From Clostridium sp. C2-6-12 (GTDB lineage: Bacteria; Bacillota; Clostridia; Clostridiales; Clostridiaceae), in assembly GCF_009928485.1 (NCBI RefSeq), contig NZ_JAABNP010000005.1:62001-126000 (forward strand): 64,000 bases of DNA, in the 5' to 3' direction. This document shows positions 18,207 to 27,956 of this stretch, in pieces; within the stretch, counting starts at the first letter, position 1, and every line of letters begins with the position of its first letter. The position numbers and the translations under genes were made by a program. A model generated the notes under the pieces. That model was given only the letters and a program-made list of their open reading frames with translations, was not told where the DNA came from and made no database searches.

Positions 18207-18953
18207 ATGAATCTGTCCACTATAGAAACTAAGGCTGTTATTATAAAAACGCAGGATTTTAAAGAAAATGACAAATTAGTTTGGTTTTATACTGAAAAGC
18301 TGGGTAAGATTACGGCAATAGTTAGAGGTGCTAAAAAAAGCAAGAGTAAGTTTTTAGCCTTAACGTTACCTTTATGTTATGGGGAATATATGGTGTATAA
18401 AGGGAAAAATTTATATACACTTCAAGAAGGAAAAATATTAAATTCCTTTCAAGGGCTTTTGGATAATTTGCATAAGCTTACCTATTCATCTTATTTATGT
18501 GAGCTTATAGATATTGCCTGTACAGATGAGGATATTAATGTTGGGCTTTTTAGGAACTTAGTTACGACATTATATTTATTGAATACAGATGCATTAGATT
18601 ACGAATTGCTAATAAGGGCTTTTGAATTAAAATTATTAAAGTCCACAGGATATAATTTGTCGTTAGATAATTGCAGTATTTGTAGAAAAAAAATATCGTC
18701 TTCAAATTATATAAGTTTATCTTATTATGGAGGAGTATGTGAGGAATGTCCTAAAGAACATGGGTTATTTATTTCAAAAGGGGCATATAATGCTTTGAGA
18801 TTTTTGATGAACTTGAATGTAGATAAATTATATAGATTAAATTTGAGCAATGAAATAAAAGCAGAAATAGAAAAAGTAACAACTTTTTTAATCAGCAATA
18901 ACTATTCAAGAAAGCCCAAAAGTTTGGAAATGTTAAATTTTATTAAGGAGTGA
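18207..18953 (+). CDS. recO: DNA repair protein RecO
   Basis: About 248 residues. RecO anneals single strands and helps RecR load RecA on SSB-coated DNA. The N-terminal OB fold starts TIETKAVIIKTQDFKEND, and a helical C-terminal region contains a zinc-binding pair CSICRKK and CEECPKE. The start is uncertain: GGGG at 18201 is too close to the ATG at 18207, and a CTG at 18213 (LSTIETK) has better spacing. The gene lies between era and a DUF4342 gene (six bases downstream). Confidence 0.93.
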   Translation: MNLSTIETKAVIIKTQDFKENDKLVWFYTEKLGKITAIVRGAKKSKSKFLALTLPLCYGEYMVYKGKNLYTLQEGKILNSFQGLLDNLHKLTYSSYLCELIDIACTDEDINVGLFRNLVTTLYLLNTDALDYELLIRAFELKLLKSTGYNLSLDNCSICRKKISSSNYISLSYYGGVCEECPKEHGLFISKGAYNALRFLMNLNVDKLYRLNLSNEIKAEIEKVTTFLISNNYSRKPKSLEMLNFIKE

Positions 18954-18959
18954 TAATTT

Positions 18960-19619
18960 ATGGAAAAATTAACATTGGAAAAAGTTGATATGGTCAGAGA
19001 AAGAACAGGAGTAACTTATGAAAAAGCAAAAGAGGCTTTAGAAGCAAGCGAAGGAGATGTATTAGAAGCTTTAATTTATATTGAAAAAACTCAGGAGGCA
19101 TCAAATAATAACGAAGGTTCTGAAGGTGAGTTTGAAAGTAAAGCAGCAATTTCTATTGAAGAGCTAAAGGCTTGGATTAAGCAAATAATTGAAAAAGGAA
19201 ATGTCACAAGGATAAAGATTAAAAAAGATGATGTTAAATTGATTGATATTCCAGTTAATGCAGGAATTGCAGCAGGTGTTGTTGCCCTTGTAATTCCACC
19301 AATTCTTGCAGCAGGTGTAATTGCAGCCATAGCAACTAAAATAACAATAGAAGTGACAAATGAAGATGGAACTGTAGAAGTTATAAATACACAAGTATCT
19401 AAAGTTGCAAATGATGTTAAAAATAAAGCTAATGATTTTGCTGATATGGTTATATCTAAAGTAAATGAAATGAAAAATGATATAAAAGATAGTAAAAGTG
19501 AAGTTAAGCCAAAAGAGTATACAGGTTCTGATACGGTTTATACTTATACAGTAAGCTTTGAAGAAGAAAAAGAAAAAGTTGAAGATAGAATTGAAGAAAA
19601 AGAAGAAGAAAAAAAATAA
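18960..19619 (+). CDS. DUF4342 protein with UBA-like domain and hydrophobic hairpin
   Basis: 219 residues. Residues 1-45 (LEKVDMVRERTGVTYEKAKE, then EGDVLEALIYIEK) form a UBA/TS-N-like helical domain as in EF-Ts. A DUF4342-type segment follows with a glycine/alanine hydrophobic hairpin near residues 100-125 (GIAAGVVALVIPPILAAGVI), then an acidic, Glu/Lys-rich tail. The function is unknown. It starts six bases after recO on the same strand, so co-expression is likely. The purine-rich 3' end makes an artefactual long frame on the opposite strand. Confidence 0.8.
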   Translation: MEKLTLEKVDMVRERTGVTYEKAKEALEASEGDVLEALIYIEKTQEASNNNEGSEGEFESKAAISIEELKAWIKQIIEKGNVTRIKIKKDDVKLIDIPVNAGIAAGVVALVIPPILAAGVIAAIATKITIEVTNEDGTVEVINTQVSKVANDVKNKANDFADMVISKVNEMKNDIKDSKSEVKPKEYTGSDTVYTYTVSFEEEKEKVEDRIEEKEEEKK

Positions 19620-19808
19620 AAGAAATCTAAAGAAATAAAGAGTAAAACAGATATAAAATAAACATAAAATTAGTATATGGGAAATATTTAGTGAATTTAT
19701 TTGATTTTTCTGAAAATTAAGTCTAGTCAAACAATAATTACATGATATAATAAAAGAGTGGTAATTATACACTAAATATTTCTTGTATTTGTAGAAAGAG
19801 GGATAAGT

Positions 19809-20447
19809 TTGAAATTATCACCTAGGCAAGAGGAAATTATAAGCTTAGTAAAAGAGAACCAACCAATAACAAGTGAAGCTATTGCAGAAAAGCTAGGGGT
19901 AACTAGGGCTGCTCTTAGAGCAGATTTAGCAGTGCTTACTATGATTGGTAGTCTAGATGCTAGACCTAAGGTTGGTTATGTATACAGCGGTAAAACATCT
20001 AATGGGATGGTTTATCAAAATATCAGTAAAGTTAAAGTATCTGAAATAATGTCTAAACCTGTGACAGTAAGCGAGGAGACAATGGTATATGATGCAATCG
20101 TATACTTGTTTCTAAACGATGTTGGGACATTATTTATAGAAAACAATGGAGTAATTACAGGAGCAGTTTCTAGAAAAGATTTTCTTAAAATCTCAATAGG
20201 GGGAACAGACATACATAAGGTTCCAGTTGGTGTAATCATGACAAGAATGCCCAATATAATTTGTGCTGACAAGGATGATAACGCATATGATGTAGCTAAG
20301 AAAATAATAGAACATGAAATTGATAGTATTCCAGTTGTTGAAACAGTCAAAAGAACCGATGGAAGGGACCAATTAAAGATTATAGGGAAGGTTTCCAAGA
20401 CCAATATAACTAAATTATTTGTTAAACTTGGAGAAATCGGCGATTAG
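19809..20447 (+). CDS. HTH-CBS transcription regulator next to ppdK (CcpN-like)
   Basis: 212 residues starting at TTG 19809 after AGAGGGA. Residues 1-60 are a winged helix (LSPRQEEIISLVKENQP, then AEKLGVTRAALRADLAV); residues 80-205 are two CBS motifs (VSEIMSKPVTVSEET, VPVGVIMTRMPNI). This matches the CcpN/YtzE-type repressors that respond to adenine nucleotides through CBS domains and control gluconeogenic genes. It sits 81 bases before ppdK on the same strand, so PPDK is the likely target or partner. The ligand is not shown by the sequence. Confidence 0.88.
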   Translation: MKLSPRQEEIISLVKENQPITSEAIAEKLGVTRAALRADLAVLTMIGSLDARPKVGYVYSGKTSNGMVYQNISKVKVSEIMSKPVTVSEETMVYDAIVYLFLNDVGTLFIENNGVITGAVSRKDFLKISIGGTDIHKVPVGVIMTRMPNIICADKDDNAYDVAKKIIEHEIDSIPVVETVKRTDGRDQLKIIGKVSKTNITKLFVKLGEIGD

Positions 20448-20528
20448 TTATTAGGGTAACTACGATGCCTTAGGAGGAATCGATAGTAAATATATTGAGA
20501 AAAATATAAGAAAAGAGGGAGTATTGAG

Positions 20529-23156
20529 ATGACAAATAAGTATGTATATCTTTTTAGTGAAGGAAATGCTTCAATGAGAAATTTACTTGGAGGGAAAGGT
20601 GCTAATTTAGCTGAAATGACTAATATTGGAATTCCAGTACCAGATGGATTTATTGTTACAACTGAATCTTGTAATAAATATTATGAAGATGGTAGAAAGA
20701 TTTCTGATGAAATAATAGGTCAAATTTATGATTGTTTAGCAAAACTTGAAGAATCTACAGGTAAAAAATTTGGAGACAATTCAAACCCTTTATTAGTTTC
20801 AGTAAGATCTGGTGCTAGAGTTTCTATGCCAGGTATGATGGATACTATTTTAAATTTAGGATTAAATGATGTAGCTGTTGAAGCTATGGCAGGTTTAACT
20901 AACAATCCTAGATTTGCATATGATTCTTATAGAAGATTTATTCAAATGTTCTCAGATGTTGTTATGGGAATAGAAAAGAGATTATTTGAAAATAAAATTG
21001 ATGAACTTAAGGAAAAGAAAGGCGTTGAATTTGATACAGATTTAACTGCTGATGATTTAAAAGAATTAGTTGCTGAATTTAAAGAATTATACAAGAAAGA
21101 AAAAGGTGAAGATTTTCCAAGTGATCCTAAAGTACAATTAATTGAGTCTATAACAGCTGTATTTAGATCATGGGATAATCCTAGAGCTATAGTATATAGA
21201 AGATTAAATGATATTCCAGGAGAATGGGGTACAGCAGTAAACATACAAGAAATGGTATTTGGTAATAAAGGAGAAACTTCAGGTACAGGAGTTGTATTCT
21301 CTAGAAATCCAGCTAATGGTGAAAATGAAATATATGGTGAATATTTAATGAATGCACAAGGTGAAGACGTTGTTGCTGGTATTAGAACACCACTTCCAAT
21401 ATCAAAATTAAAAGAACAAGATCCTAAGATTTATAAAGAATTTGAAGATATAGTTGAAAAACTAGAATCTCACTATAAAGATATGCAAGATATGGAAATA
21501 ACTATAGAAGAAGGTAAGTTATACTTCTTACAAACTAGAAATGGTAAGAGAACAGCTCAAGCAGCTTTAAAGATTGCTGTTGATTTAGTTGAAGAAGGAA
21601 TGCTTACTAAAGAGGAAGCTATTTTAAAGGTTGAACCTAAGCAATTAGATACATTATTACATCCAGCTTTCTATACTGAAGATTTAAAGAAAGCTGTACC
21701 AATGGCTAAAGGGTTACCAGCATCACCTGGAGCTGCTTGTGGTAAAATTGCATTTACAGCTGATGAAGCTAAAGACAGAGCTGCACTTGGAGAAGATGTT
21801 GTTCTTGTAAGACTTGAAACTTCACCAGAAGATATAGAAGGAATGATAGCTGCAAGAGGAATTCTTACAGTTAGAGGTGGAATGACTTCCCATGCTGCTG
21901 TTGTTGCAAGAGGAATGGGAACTTGCTGTGTAGCAGGATGTGGAACTATTAAAGTTGATGAGAAAAAGAGAACTGTAGAGGTTAATGGAAAAGTATTCAC
22001 AGATGAGGACTACATTTCAATTGACGGTACTTCAGGTAATGTATATGGAGAAAAAATAAAGACAGTTGCTCCAGAAATTTCAGGCCATTTTGCTACATTC
22101 ATGGCATGGGCAGATGAAATAAGAAAATTAAAAGTTAGAGCAAATGCTGATAGTCCAAAGGATGCAAAACAAGCAGTTGAATTTGGAGCTCAAGGTGTAG
22201 GTCTTTGTAGAACAGAGCATATGTTCTTTGCAGAAGATAGAATCATGGCTGTAAGACAAATGATTACTTCTAAAGATTTAGAACAAAGAAAAGTTGCATT
22301 AGATAAGATATTACCAATGCAAAAATCTGACTTCATAGGAATTTATGAAGCATTAGAAGGTAAACCTGTTACTATAAGATTATTGGATCCACCATTACAT
22401 GAATTCCTACCATCAGCTGATGAAGATATTAAGGAATTAGCAAGAGAAATGGGAATAACTTTTGATGAGTTAAAAGCTACAGTTCAAGAGTTACATGAAT
22501 TCAATCCAATGATGGGTCATAGAGGATGCCGTCTTGCAGTATCTTATCCAGAAATTGCTGAAATGCAAGCTAGAGCAATTATAGAAGCTGCTATAGAAGT
22601 TAAGAAGACTAAAGGCTTTGACATTGTTCCAGAAATAATGATTCCTCTAGTTGGTGAAATTAAGGAATTAAAATATGTTAAAGATGTTATAGTAAATACA
22701 GTAAAAGAAGTTATGGAAGAAAAAGGTGTAACTTTAGATTATAAAGTAGGTACTATGATAGAAATTCCAAGAGCAGCTTTAACTGCTGATGATATAGCTA
22801 AAGAAGCAGAATTCTTCTCATTTGGTACAAATGATTTAACTCAAATGACATTTGGATTCTCAAGAGATGACGCAGCTAAATTCTTATCTCATTACTATGA
22901 GAAGAAGATTTATGAACAAGATCCATTTGGTAAATTAGATCAAACTGGAGTTGGTTCATTAATTAAGATAGCTGTAGAAAAAGGAAGAGCTACAAGACCA
23001 GATATCCATCTTGGAATATGTGGAGAACATGGTGGAGATCCATCATCAATTGAATTCTGTCATAAGATAGGTCTTGATTATGTATCTTGTTCACCATTTA
23101 GAGTGCCACTTGCAAGACTTGCAGCAGCACAAGCACAAGTTAAAAATCCAAGGTAA
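20529..23156 (+). CDS. ppdK: Pyruvate, phosphate dikinase
   Basis: 875 residues, typical full length. PPDK interconverts pyruvate, ATP and phosphate with PEP, AMP and pyrophosphate. Domains in order: N-terminal ATP-grasp (GGKGANLAEMTNIGIPVP, SVRSGARVSMPGMMDT), a swivelling phosphohistidine domain with GGMTSHAAVVARGMG near residue 455, and a PEP/pyruvate TIM barrel (GLCRTEHMFF, CGEHGGDPSS near the end). GAGGGAG precedes the ATG. Strong codon bias suggests high expression. A terminator at 23234 closes the unit. Confidence 0.98.
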   Translation: MTNKYVYLFSEGNASMRNLLGGKGANLAEMTNIGIPVPDGFIVTTESCNKYYEDGRKISDEIIGQIYDCLAKLEESTGKKFGDNSNPLLVSVRSGARVSMPGMMDTILNLGLNDVAVEAMAGLTNNPRFAYDSYRRFIQMFSDVVMGIEKRLFENKIDELKEKKGVEFDTDLTADDLKELVAEFKELYKKEKGEDFPSDPKVQLIESITAVFRSWDNPRAIVYRRLNDIPGEWGTAVNIQEMVFGNKGETSGTGVVFSRNPANGENEIYGEYLMNAQGEDVVAGIRTPLPISKLKEQDPKIYKEFEDIVEKLESHYKDMQDMEITIEEGKLYFLQTRNGKRTAQAALKIAVDLVEEGMLTKEEAILKVEPKQLDTLLHPAFYTEDLKKAVPMAKGLPASPGAACGKIAFTADEAKDRAALGEDVVLVRLETSPEDIEGMIAARGILTVRGGMTSHAAVVARGMGTCCVAGCGTIKVDEKKRTVEVNGKVFTDEDYISIDGTSGNVYGEKIKTVAPEISGHFATFMAWADEIRKLKVRANADSPKDAKQAVEFGAQGVGLCRTEHMFFAEDRIMAVRQMITSKDLEQRKVALDKILPMQKSDFIGIYEALEGKPVTIRLLDPPLHEFLPSADEDIKELAREMGITFDELKATVQELHEFNPMMGHRGCRLAVSYPEIAEMQARAIIEAAIEVKKTKGFDIVPEIMIPLVGEIKELKYVKDVIVNTVKEVMEEKGVTLDYKVGTMIEIPRAALTADDIAKEAEFFSFGTNDLTQMTFGFSRDDAAKFLSHYYEKKIYEQDPFGKLDQTGVGSLIKIAVEKGRATRPDIHLGICGEHGGDPSSIEFCHKIGLDYVSCSPFRVPLARLAAAQAQVKNPR

Positions 23157-23233
23157 TCAGAAAAATAAATAATAGTGTGAAGTTATAATATGAGCTATTA
23201 ATAATAAGGCTTTAAATTTTTCATACTATGAGA

Positions 23234-23290
23234 TATAGGGCGTTGAAATTTGAAATTATTACTAATTTTAAGTTCAATGCCCTATTTTTG
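23234..23290 (+). terminator. Terminator after ppdK
   Basis: ATAGGGCGTTGAA (23235-23247) pairs with TTCAATGCCCTAT (about 23273-23285), extended inward by AT-rich pairing, and runs into TTTTT. Confidence 0.8.
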
Positions 23291-23387
23291 ATAGTAATCA
23301 TATTATTTTCACCATTCTTTTCATTGGTTTTAGCCGTGGGAATGATTAAATATATTTAATATAATAAAAGGTGGAATAGTGGGGATT

Positions 23388-23660
23388 GAACTTGCAGTTT
23401 CGTTATTGCGTTGTCAGTTTTGTTCTTAGTGCAAGATGATAAGCTACAACTACATAGTTCTGGCGATGCAGTGATTGACAATTGCTCTTCAAGAAGTAGT
23501 GCTAGCCGTACCTGCAATTATAGCATAAACCTGACCTAATTTTGTTAATCAAGTTGGTACGAACAACAGCAATTAATGCTTCTACAATAATAACAGCAAT
23601 TATATGCTTTATATTAACGTCTGTTGTTATTAAGTTATAGGGAGATGGGAAGGGAAATTA
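23388..23660 (+). pseudogene. Probable decayed membrane-protein gene
   Basis: The 620-base gap between ppdK and the GNAT gene has no intact gene. Two adjoining frames at 23480-23640 read like membrane protein fragments: LTIALQEVVLAVPAIIA, stops, then FVNQVGTN, and after a frame change INASTIITAIICFILTSVV (19 residues). Several stops and at least one frameshift interrupt them. The family cannot be named from what is left; the call could also be chance. Confidence 0.3.
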
Positions 23661-23776
23661 AAATAATAATATCTTTTAGAATGTAGAAAATATAGAAAAG
23701 GAGATTTATAATTATAGAGTAAACTTATTTTTTTATAATAAACTATATAGATGATTTTATAGGGTATGGAGGAAAT

Positions 23777-25015
23777 ATGGAAAATGTAGAAAAATTTATT
23801 GAAATAAATGGCGACTTTAAAATGCGGAAATTAACAGAAAATGATTTGGAACAATTTAATGGACTTTTGCGCTATGCATTTCAAATAACGATGGATGAAC
23901 TTTTGCATACTGGTTGGACAGAAGACCAAATTATGCATGCAAAGAAACCTATTCTTAAAAATGCATATGTATTAGGATGGTTTTATCATGGAAAATTAGC
24001 TTCAATGATTGTTGTATATTCTATGAAAGTTAATATTCACGATAATATTTGCAGCATGGGAGGAGTTACGGGAGTTGCTACATATCCTGAATACACAGGT
24101 AAAGGGTTAATACATTCGTTGATAAAAAAGGCTATCGAGTATATGCATGGAGAAGGCCAATCAATTTCTTTTTTATATCCGTATTCAATTCCTCTTTATA
24201 GAAAACATGGCTGGGAAATAATATCTGACAAGATTACATTTACAATAAAAGACTCACAGCTTCCTAAAATAAGAAATGTAAAAGGTATGATGGAACGTGT
24301 TAGTTTGGAATGTGAAGATCTTTCAAATGTTCATGACTATTTTTCCATGCAGCGTCATGGTGCAATGATCAGAGATAAGCTAGCTTGGGATGAATATTGG
24401 AGATGGGATAGTGATGATATTATAGCTGCTATCTATTACAATAAAAACCATAAACCTTTAGGATATTTAATTTATTACATTAGAAATGATATCTTTTATA
24501 TAAAAGAAATGGTTCATTTAAATAGTGAAGCGCGTTATGGAATATGGAATTATATAAGTGCACATTATTCTATGGTAAATGAAATCAAAGGAAATAATTA
24601 TTCTGGGGAACCAATGGCATTTCTGTTTGAAGATAGTGAGATAGTTGAAAAAATTGAACCATATTTTATGGCAAGAATTATTGATGTTAAAAAATTTATT
24701 TTACAATATCCATTTTTAGTTCAATCACAAAACTTTAAAATTAATTTGAAAATAAAAGATTCAATAGCAGATTGGAATAATGGAGTGTTTAATGTTTATT
24801 GGGAAGATGATGATACTTTTTGCGAAAAAACTGATGATATTCATGCAGCTAATTTAGTAGAAATGGATATTCAAACCTTAACCACTATGTTAATGGGGTA
24901 CAAACGTCCTACCTTTTTATATGAATGTGGAAGAATAAAGACCGAATATTATATGCTTAGAATTTTGGAACAGTTGATTCCAGTGGAAAAACCTTATTTT
25001 TCAGATTATTTTTAA
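23777..25015 (+). CDS. GNAT N-acetyltransferase, Eis/YhcV-like two-domain type
   Basis: 412 residues. The N-terminal half is a GNAT domain (MRKLTENDLEQFNGLLRYAF; acetyl-CoA loop region VTGVATYPEYTGKGLIHSLI near residues 97-115); a second acetyltransferase-like region and an SCP2-like C-terminal domain (from about residue 305) complete the Eis-type architecture. The enzyme should transfer an acetyl group to an amine; its substrate is unknown, and an aminoglycoside-acetylating role should not be assumed. It is a single-gene unit with GGAGG before the ATG and a strong terminator after. Confidence 0.82.
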   Translation: MENVEKFIEINGDFKMRKLTENDLEQFNGLLRYAFQITMDELLHTGWTEDQIMHAKKPILKNAYVLGWFYHGKLASMIVVYSMKVNIHDNICSMGGVTGVATYPEYTGKGLIHSLIKKAIEYMHGEGQSISFLYPYSIPLYRKHGWEIISDKITFTIKDSQLPKIRNVKGMMERVSLECEDLSNVHDYFSMQRHGAMIRDKLAWDEYWRWDSDDIIAAIYYNKNHKPLGYLIYYIRNDIFYIKEMVHLNSEARYGIWNYISAHYSMVNEIKGNNYSGEPMAFLFEDSEIVEKIEPYFMARIIDVKKFILQYPFLVQSQNFKINLKIKDSIADWNNGVFNVYWEDDDTFCEKTDDIHAANLVEMDIQTLTTMLMGYKRPTFLYECGRIKTEYYMLRILEQLIPVEKPYFSDYF

Positions 25016-25094
25016 CATAATTACGAAAAATAAGATAAAGTTTAAAATTATATTTTCATTTTAATAGAATAATAATATAAATAATGAAATTAAG

Positions 25095-25138
25095 AAGGAA
25101 GCACCAAGAAAAATTTGATTTTTCTTGGTGCTTCTTTT
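25095..25138. terminator. Shared terminator between convergent genes
   Basis: GAAGCACCAAGAAAAA (25096-25111) pairs with TTTTTCTTGGTGCTTC (25119-25134), followed by TTTTTA. It serves the GNAT gene and lies in line to stop the opposing CotS-like gene too. Confidence 0.85.
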
Positions 25139-25271
25139 TACTAATTTAGTTTCATGTCCAAGCAATAAGCTTGTATATTTCAGAATGGAAATTATATATA
25201 AATTAGTTAAACTTTATACTATAAATGTATTATAATACCACTTGCTATAAGAGGACAACTTGCATATAATT

Positions 25272-26339
25272 TTAAAGTAAAACTATATGAAATGCTTTTT
25301 CAATTTCGTATATGATTTTTAGAGAAAAATCATATTGAAGGTTTGCTTTTGAAGTTGCTTTTATAAGCAACGATAAGAAAGCGGATTTATTACATTTGTT
25401 AATATTTCTATAATAATCTCTTGATATTTTCCAATACTTTTGTGGAAAACAAATATATGAAATTATATATCTTAAATCAGATTCTGTGAGTGGAGAAATT
25501 TCATCATATGCTTTTAGTAAAGATAAAGCTAAATCAATATCCCATTTTGTATTTTCCCGTTTAAGAAGCCTACGCATAAAATAACCTAAATCTCTTGCTG
25601 AATAATCTGTTTTGCATTTATCAAAATCAATTATCCATGGATCTAAATCATTAGGAAAAATTATATTTTTATTTACAAAATCACCATGACATAGAGATTT
25701 GCTTAGAGTATCTGCATTTATTTTATTTGAGATATCTAATGATAATTTTGCTAAATTTAAATTAATATCAAAAATTGAAATGAAATGTTTAGAAAAAGTA
25801 TCTTTATATTTAAATGCTTCATTAGATGTTAGAAGTAGATCTTCAAAATGCTTTAAGGTTGATATGTAATAATCATCAAAGCCTTCCTTTATAGAACTTC
25901 CTAAAATTGGTTGAAAGTTGCGCGTGATTGAATGTATAGTAGAAAGTTTTTTTACAGCTAGAGTAACATGGCTAATATTATCAAAATTACATTTCTCACC
26001 ATTGATCCAAGGTGTTAATATAAAAAGCATATCTTTATAAGCTGCAAATCTATTATTATCAATGGTTGATAAAAGCTTTGGTACTCTGATGTTATTTCTG
26101 TACAACCATTCAATAGCGGAATATACGTATAGCAAATCATTTATTGGATAATAAACTTTTTTTAAACAATAACTTTTTTCATTAAAATCTACTTTGTATA
26201 CAGCTCTTTGTTTATCTGTATCTTTAAATTTTATTATTGAAACTTTAGCCTTTTGCAAATTATAGTATGGTAAAACATTTAGTTTTATAATTTCAGGGGA
26301 AAGACTGGAAGCTTGTAAAGGCAATACTTCGATGCTCAT
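25272..26339 (-). CDS. CotS-family spore coat kinase-like protein
   Basis: 355 residues with an aminoglycoside-phosphotransferase/choline-kinase-like fold. Visible motifs: the substrate lysine region AVYKVDFNEKSYCLKKVYY near residue 50, the catalytic loop LCHGDFVNKNIIF near 217 and the metal-binding IIDFDKCKTDYSARDLGYFM near 236. CotS/CotI/YutH proteins are spore-coat or spore-associated members of this kinase fold. AAGGAGTG precedes the ATG. It is convergent with the GNAT gene and divergent from dgt. Whether it phosphorylates anything is unknown. Confidence 0.82.
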   Translation of the reverse strand: MSIEVLPLQASSLSPEIIKLNVLPYYNLQKAKVSIIKFKDTDKQRAVYKVDFNEKSYCLKKVYYPINDLLYVYSAIEWLYRNNIRVPKLLSTIDNNRFAAYKDMLFILTPWINGEKCNFDNISHVTLAVKKLSTIHSITRNFQPILGSSIKEGFDDYYISTLKHFEDLLLTSNEAFKYKDTFSKHFISIFDINLNLAKLSLDISNKINADTLSKSLCHGDFVNKNIIFPNDLDPWIIDFDKCKTDYSARDLGYFMRRLLKRENTKWDIDLALSLLKAYDEISPLTESDLRYIISYICFPQKYWKISRDYYRNINKCNKSAFLSLLIKATSKANLQYDFSLKIIYEIEKAFHIVLL

Positions 26340-26383
26340 AAAAACACTCCTTTTATATTAAGTGATTTTTTGGAATAGGTAAT

Positions 26384-26474
26384 AATGAATAATTAAGTAA
26401 GAAAAACCTCTAGATTTTTGAAAGATAAAAATAATTAAAAGAAAACCTACGGTTTTGAACCTTAATCATTCATT
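26384..26474. repeat. Inverted repeat upstream of dgt
   Basis: The 370-base divergent gap between the CotS-like gene and dgt holds AATGAATAATTAAG (26384-26397), complementary to CTTAATCATTCATT (26461-26474), with an inner AACCTCTAGATTTTT/AAACCTACGGTTTT region. Similar ATGAATAATTAA pieces occur at 18181. It is a hairpin-type intergenic repeat of unknown origin; no gene is seen in the gap. Confidence 0.5.
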
Positions 26475-26712
26475 ATCAACCATTCATCATTAACTAAGCG
26501 GACACAGTTGCTTTGTTTTAAGTTAGTTGAAAAACTTTATGTATTAAATAATATTAATGCAATTTTAGGAATATACTTAAAGAATTGCAAAAAAATATAA
26601 AATTTTATATATAAATGATATTATTTTTTTATAATTTGCAAATAATAAAGAGTGTTAATAAATAGAGGAATATGGAGATAAATATAGAATAGATAAAAAG
26701 AGGTGATAATAT

Positions 26713-27738
26713 ATGAATGTAAGAGAAAAAATTCAAGATTTTGAAAGCTTGACATTAATCAAAGAAGCAGCTTTTTCTAAAAATTCTCGTGGAAGAAAAA
26801 TTCCTGAGGCAGAAGATGATATTAGAACTTGCTATATGGTTGATAGAGATAGAATTATTCAAAGTAAATCATTCAGGCGCCTTAAACATAAAACACAGGT
26901 ATATATAAAGACTTTTGGTGATCATTACAGAACTAGATTAACTCATACCTTGGAAGTATCCCAAGTTGCTAGAAATATTGGTGTTGGAATTGGATTAAAT
27001 GAAAATTTAATTGAAGCAATTGCTTTAGGTCATGATTTAGGGCATGTTGCTTTTGCACATAATGGAGAAGAAGTATTAAATGAATACTTAAATGGCGGCT
27101 TCCGTCACAATGAGCAAAGTGTAAGAGTGGTAACAAAGCTTGAAAATAATGGAAAAGGCCTTAATTTAACGGAAGAAGTGATTAATGGAATATTAAACCA
27201 TAGTGGTCTTGGAACAGTAAAGGATATAATTACTTTAGAAGGTGTTGTAGTAAAGTTTAGTGACAAAATGGCTTACTTAAATCATGATATTGATGATTCT
27301 ATAAGAGCTGGATTATTAAGAAAAGAAGAGATACCAAGAGAAATTGTTAAGATTCTTGGAGATAATTCTAATGAAAGATTAGATATATTAATTAAAGATT
27401 TTGTAAAAACATCAACTGATAATATTAATAATGGTATTAGAGAAATTGGCATGAGCAAAGAAATTGATGGCGCAATGAGAGAATTAAGGGAATTTATGTT
27501 TAAAAATATATATTTAGGGGATACATTAAAGGTCGAGAGAAATAAAGCAAAATTTATTTTGGAGCAGCTAATAATGTATTTTGAAGAAAATCCAGAACAA
27601 ATGCCTGAATTTTATTTAAAAATAGCTAAAGAAGAAAGCTTAAAAAGAGGTGTGGCTGATTTTATTGCAGGAATGAGTGATGATTATTGTTTATTATTAT
27701 TTAATAAAATATTTGTTCCTAAGGTAGTAATAGATTAG
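26713..27738 (+). CDS. dgt: Deoxyguanosinetriphosphate triphosphohydrolase-like protein (HD domain)
   Basis: 341 residues. The HD-domain metal site is spread over [18 protein letters not shown] near residue 75 and [17 protein letters not shown] near residue 102. The N-terminal motif [20 protein letters not shown] and RLKHKTQV fit the Gram-positive Dgt-like branch, which hydrolyses dNTPs to nucleosides and triphosphate. It lies just upstream of dnaG and rpoD as in many clostridia, suggesting a role in nucleotide-pool control near replication genes. Substrate preference cannot be read from sequence. Confidence 0.92.
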   Translation: MNVREKIQDFESLTLIKEAAFSKNSRGRKIPEAEDDIRTCYMVDRDRIIQSKSFRRLKHKTQVYIKTFGDHYRTRLTHTLEVSQVARNIGVGIGLNENLIEAIALGHDLGHVAFAHNGEEVLNEYLNGGFRHNEQSVRVVTKLENNGKGLNLTEEVINGILNHSGLGTVKDIITLEGVVVKFSDKMAYLNHDIDDSIRAGLLRKEEIPREIVKILGDNSNERLDILIKDFVKTSTDNINNGIREIGMSKEIDGAMRELREFMFKNIYLGDTLKVERNKAKFILEQLIMYFEENPEQMPEFYLKIAKEESLKRGVADFIAGMSDDYCLLLFNKIFVPKVVID

Positions 27739-27956
27739 TTCGGACTAAATACAATAGGTATTAGAATTTTAAAATAAAAAGAGGATTTCAAAATAAAAAA
27801 AAGAATATTTAATAATAATGCAATTCAACTAAATATTATTTCATATTACTTGGAAGAAATTAAAATAAAATTTATTAAATAAATAGAAGGAAAACTCGTA
27901 AATATGTCGAATAATATATAATTGTTGAAAAAAAGCAGTAGGGAGGAGATGTCTCC

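Noticed and set aside
19164..19772. A 202-codon frame on the minus strand opposite the DUF4342 gene
   Set aside because: It is a Phe/Ile/Asn/Cys-rich mirror of a Glu/Lys-rich gene and lacks a ribosome site; an artefact of base composition.
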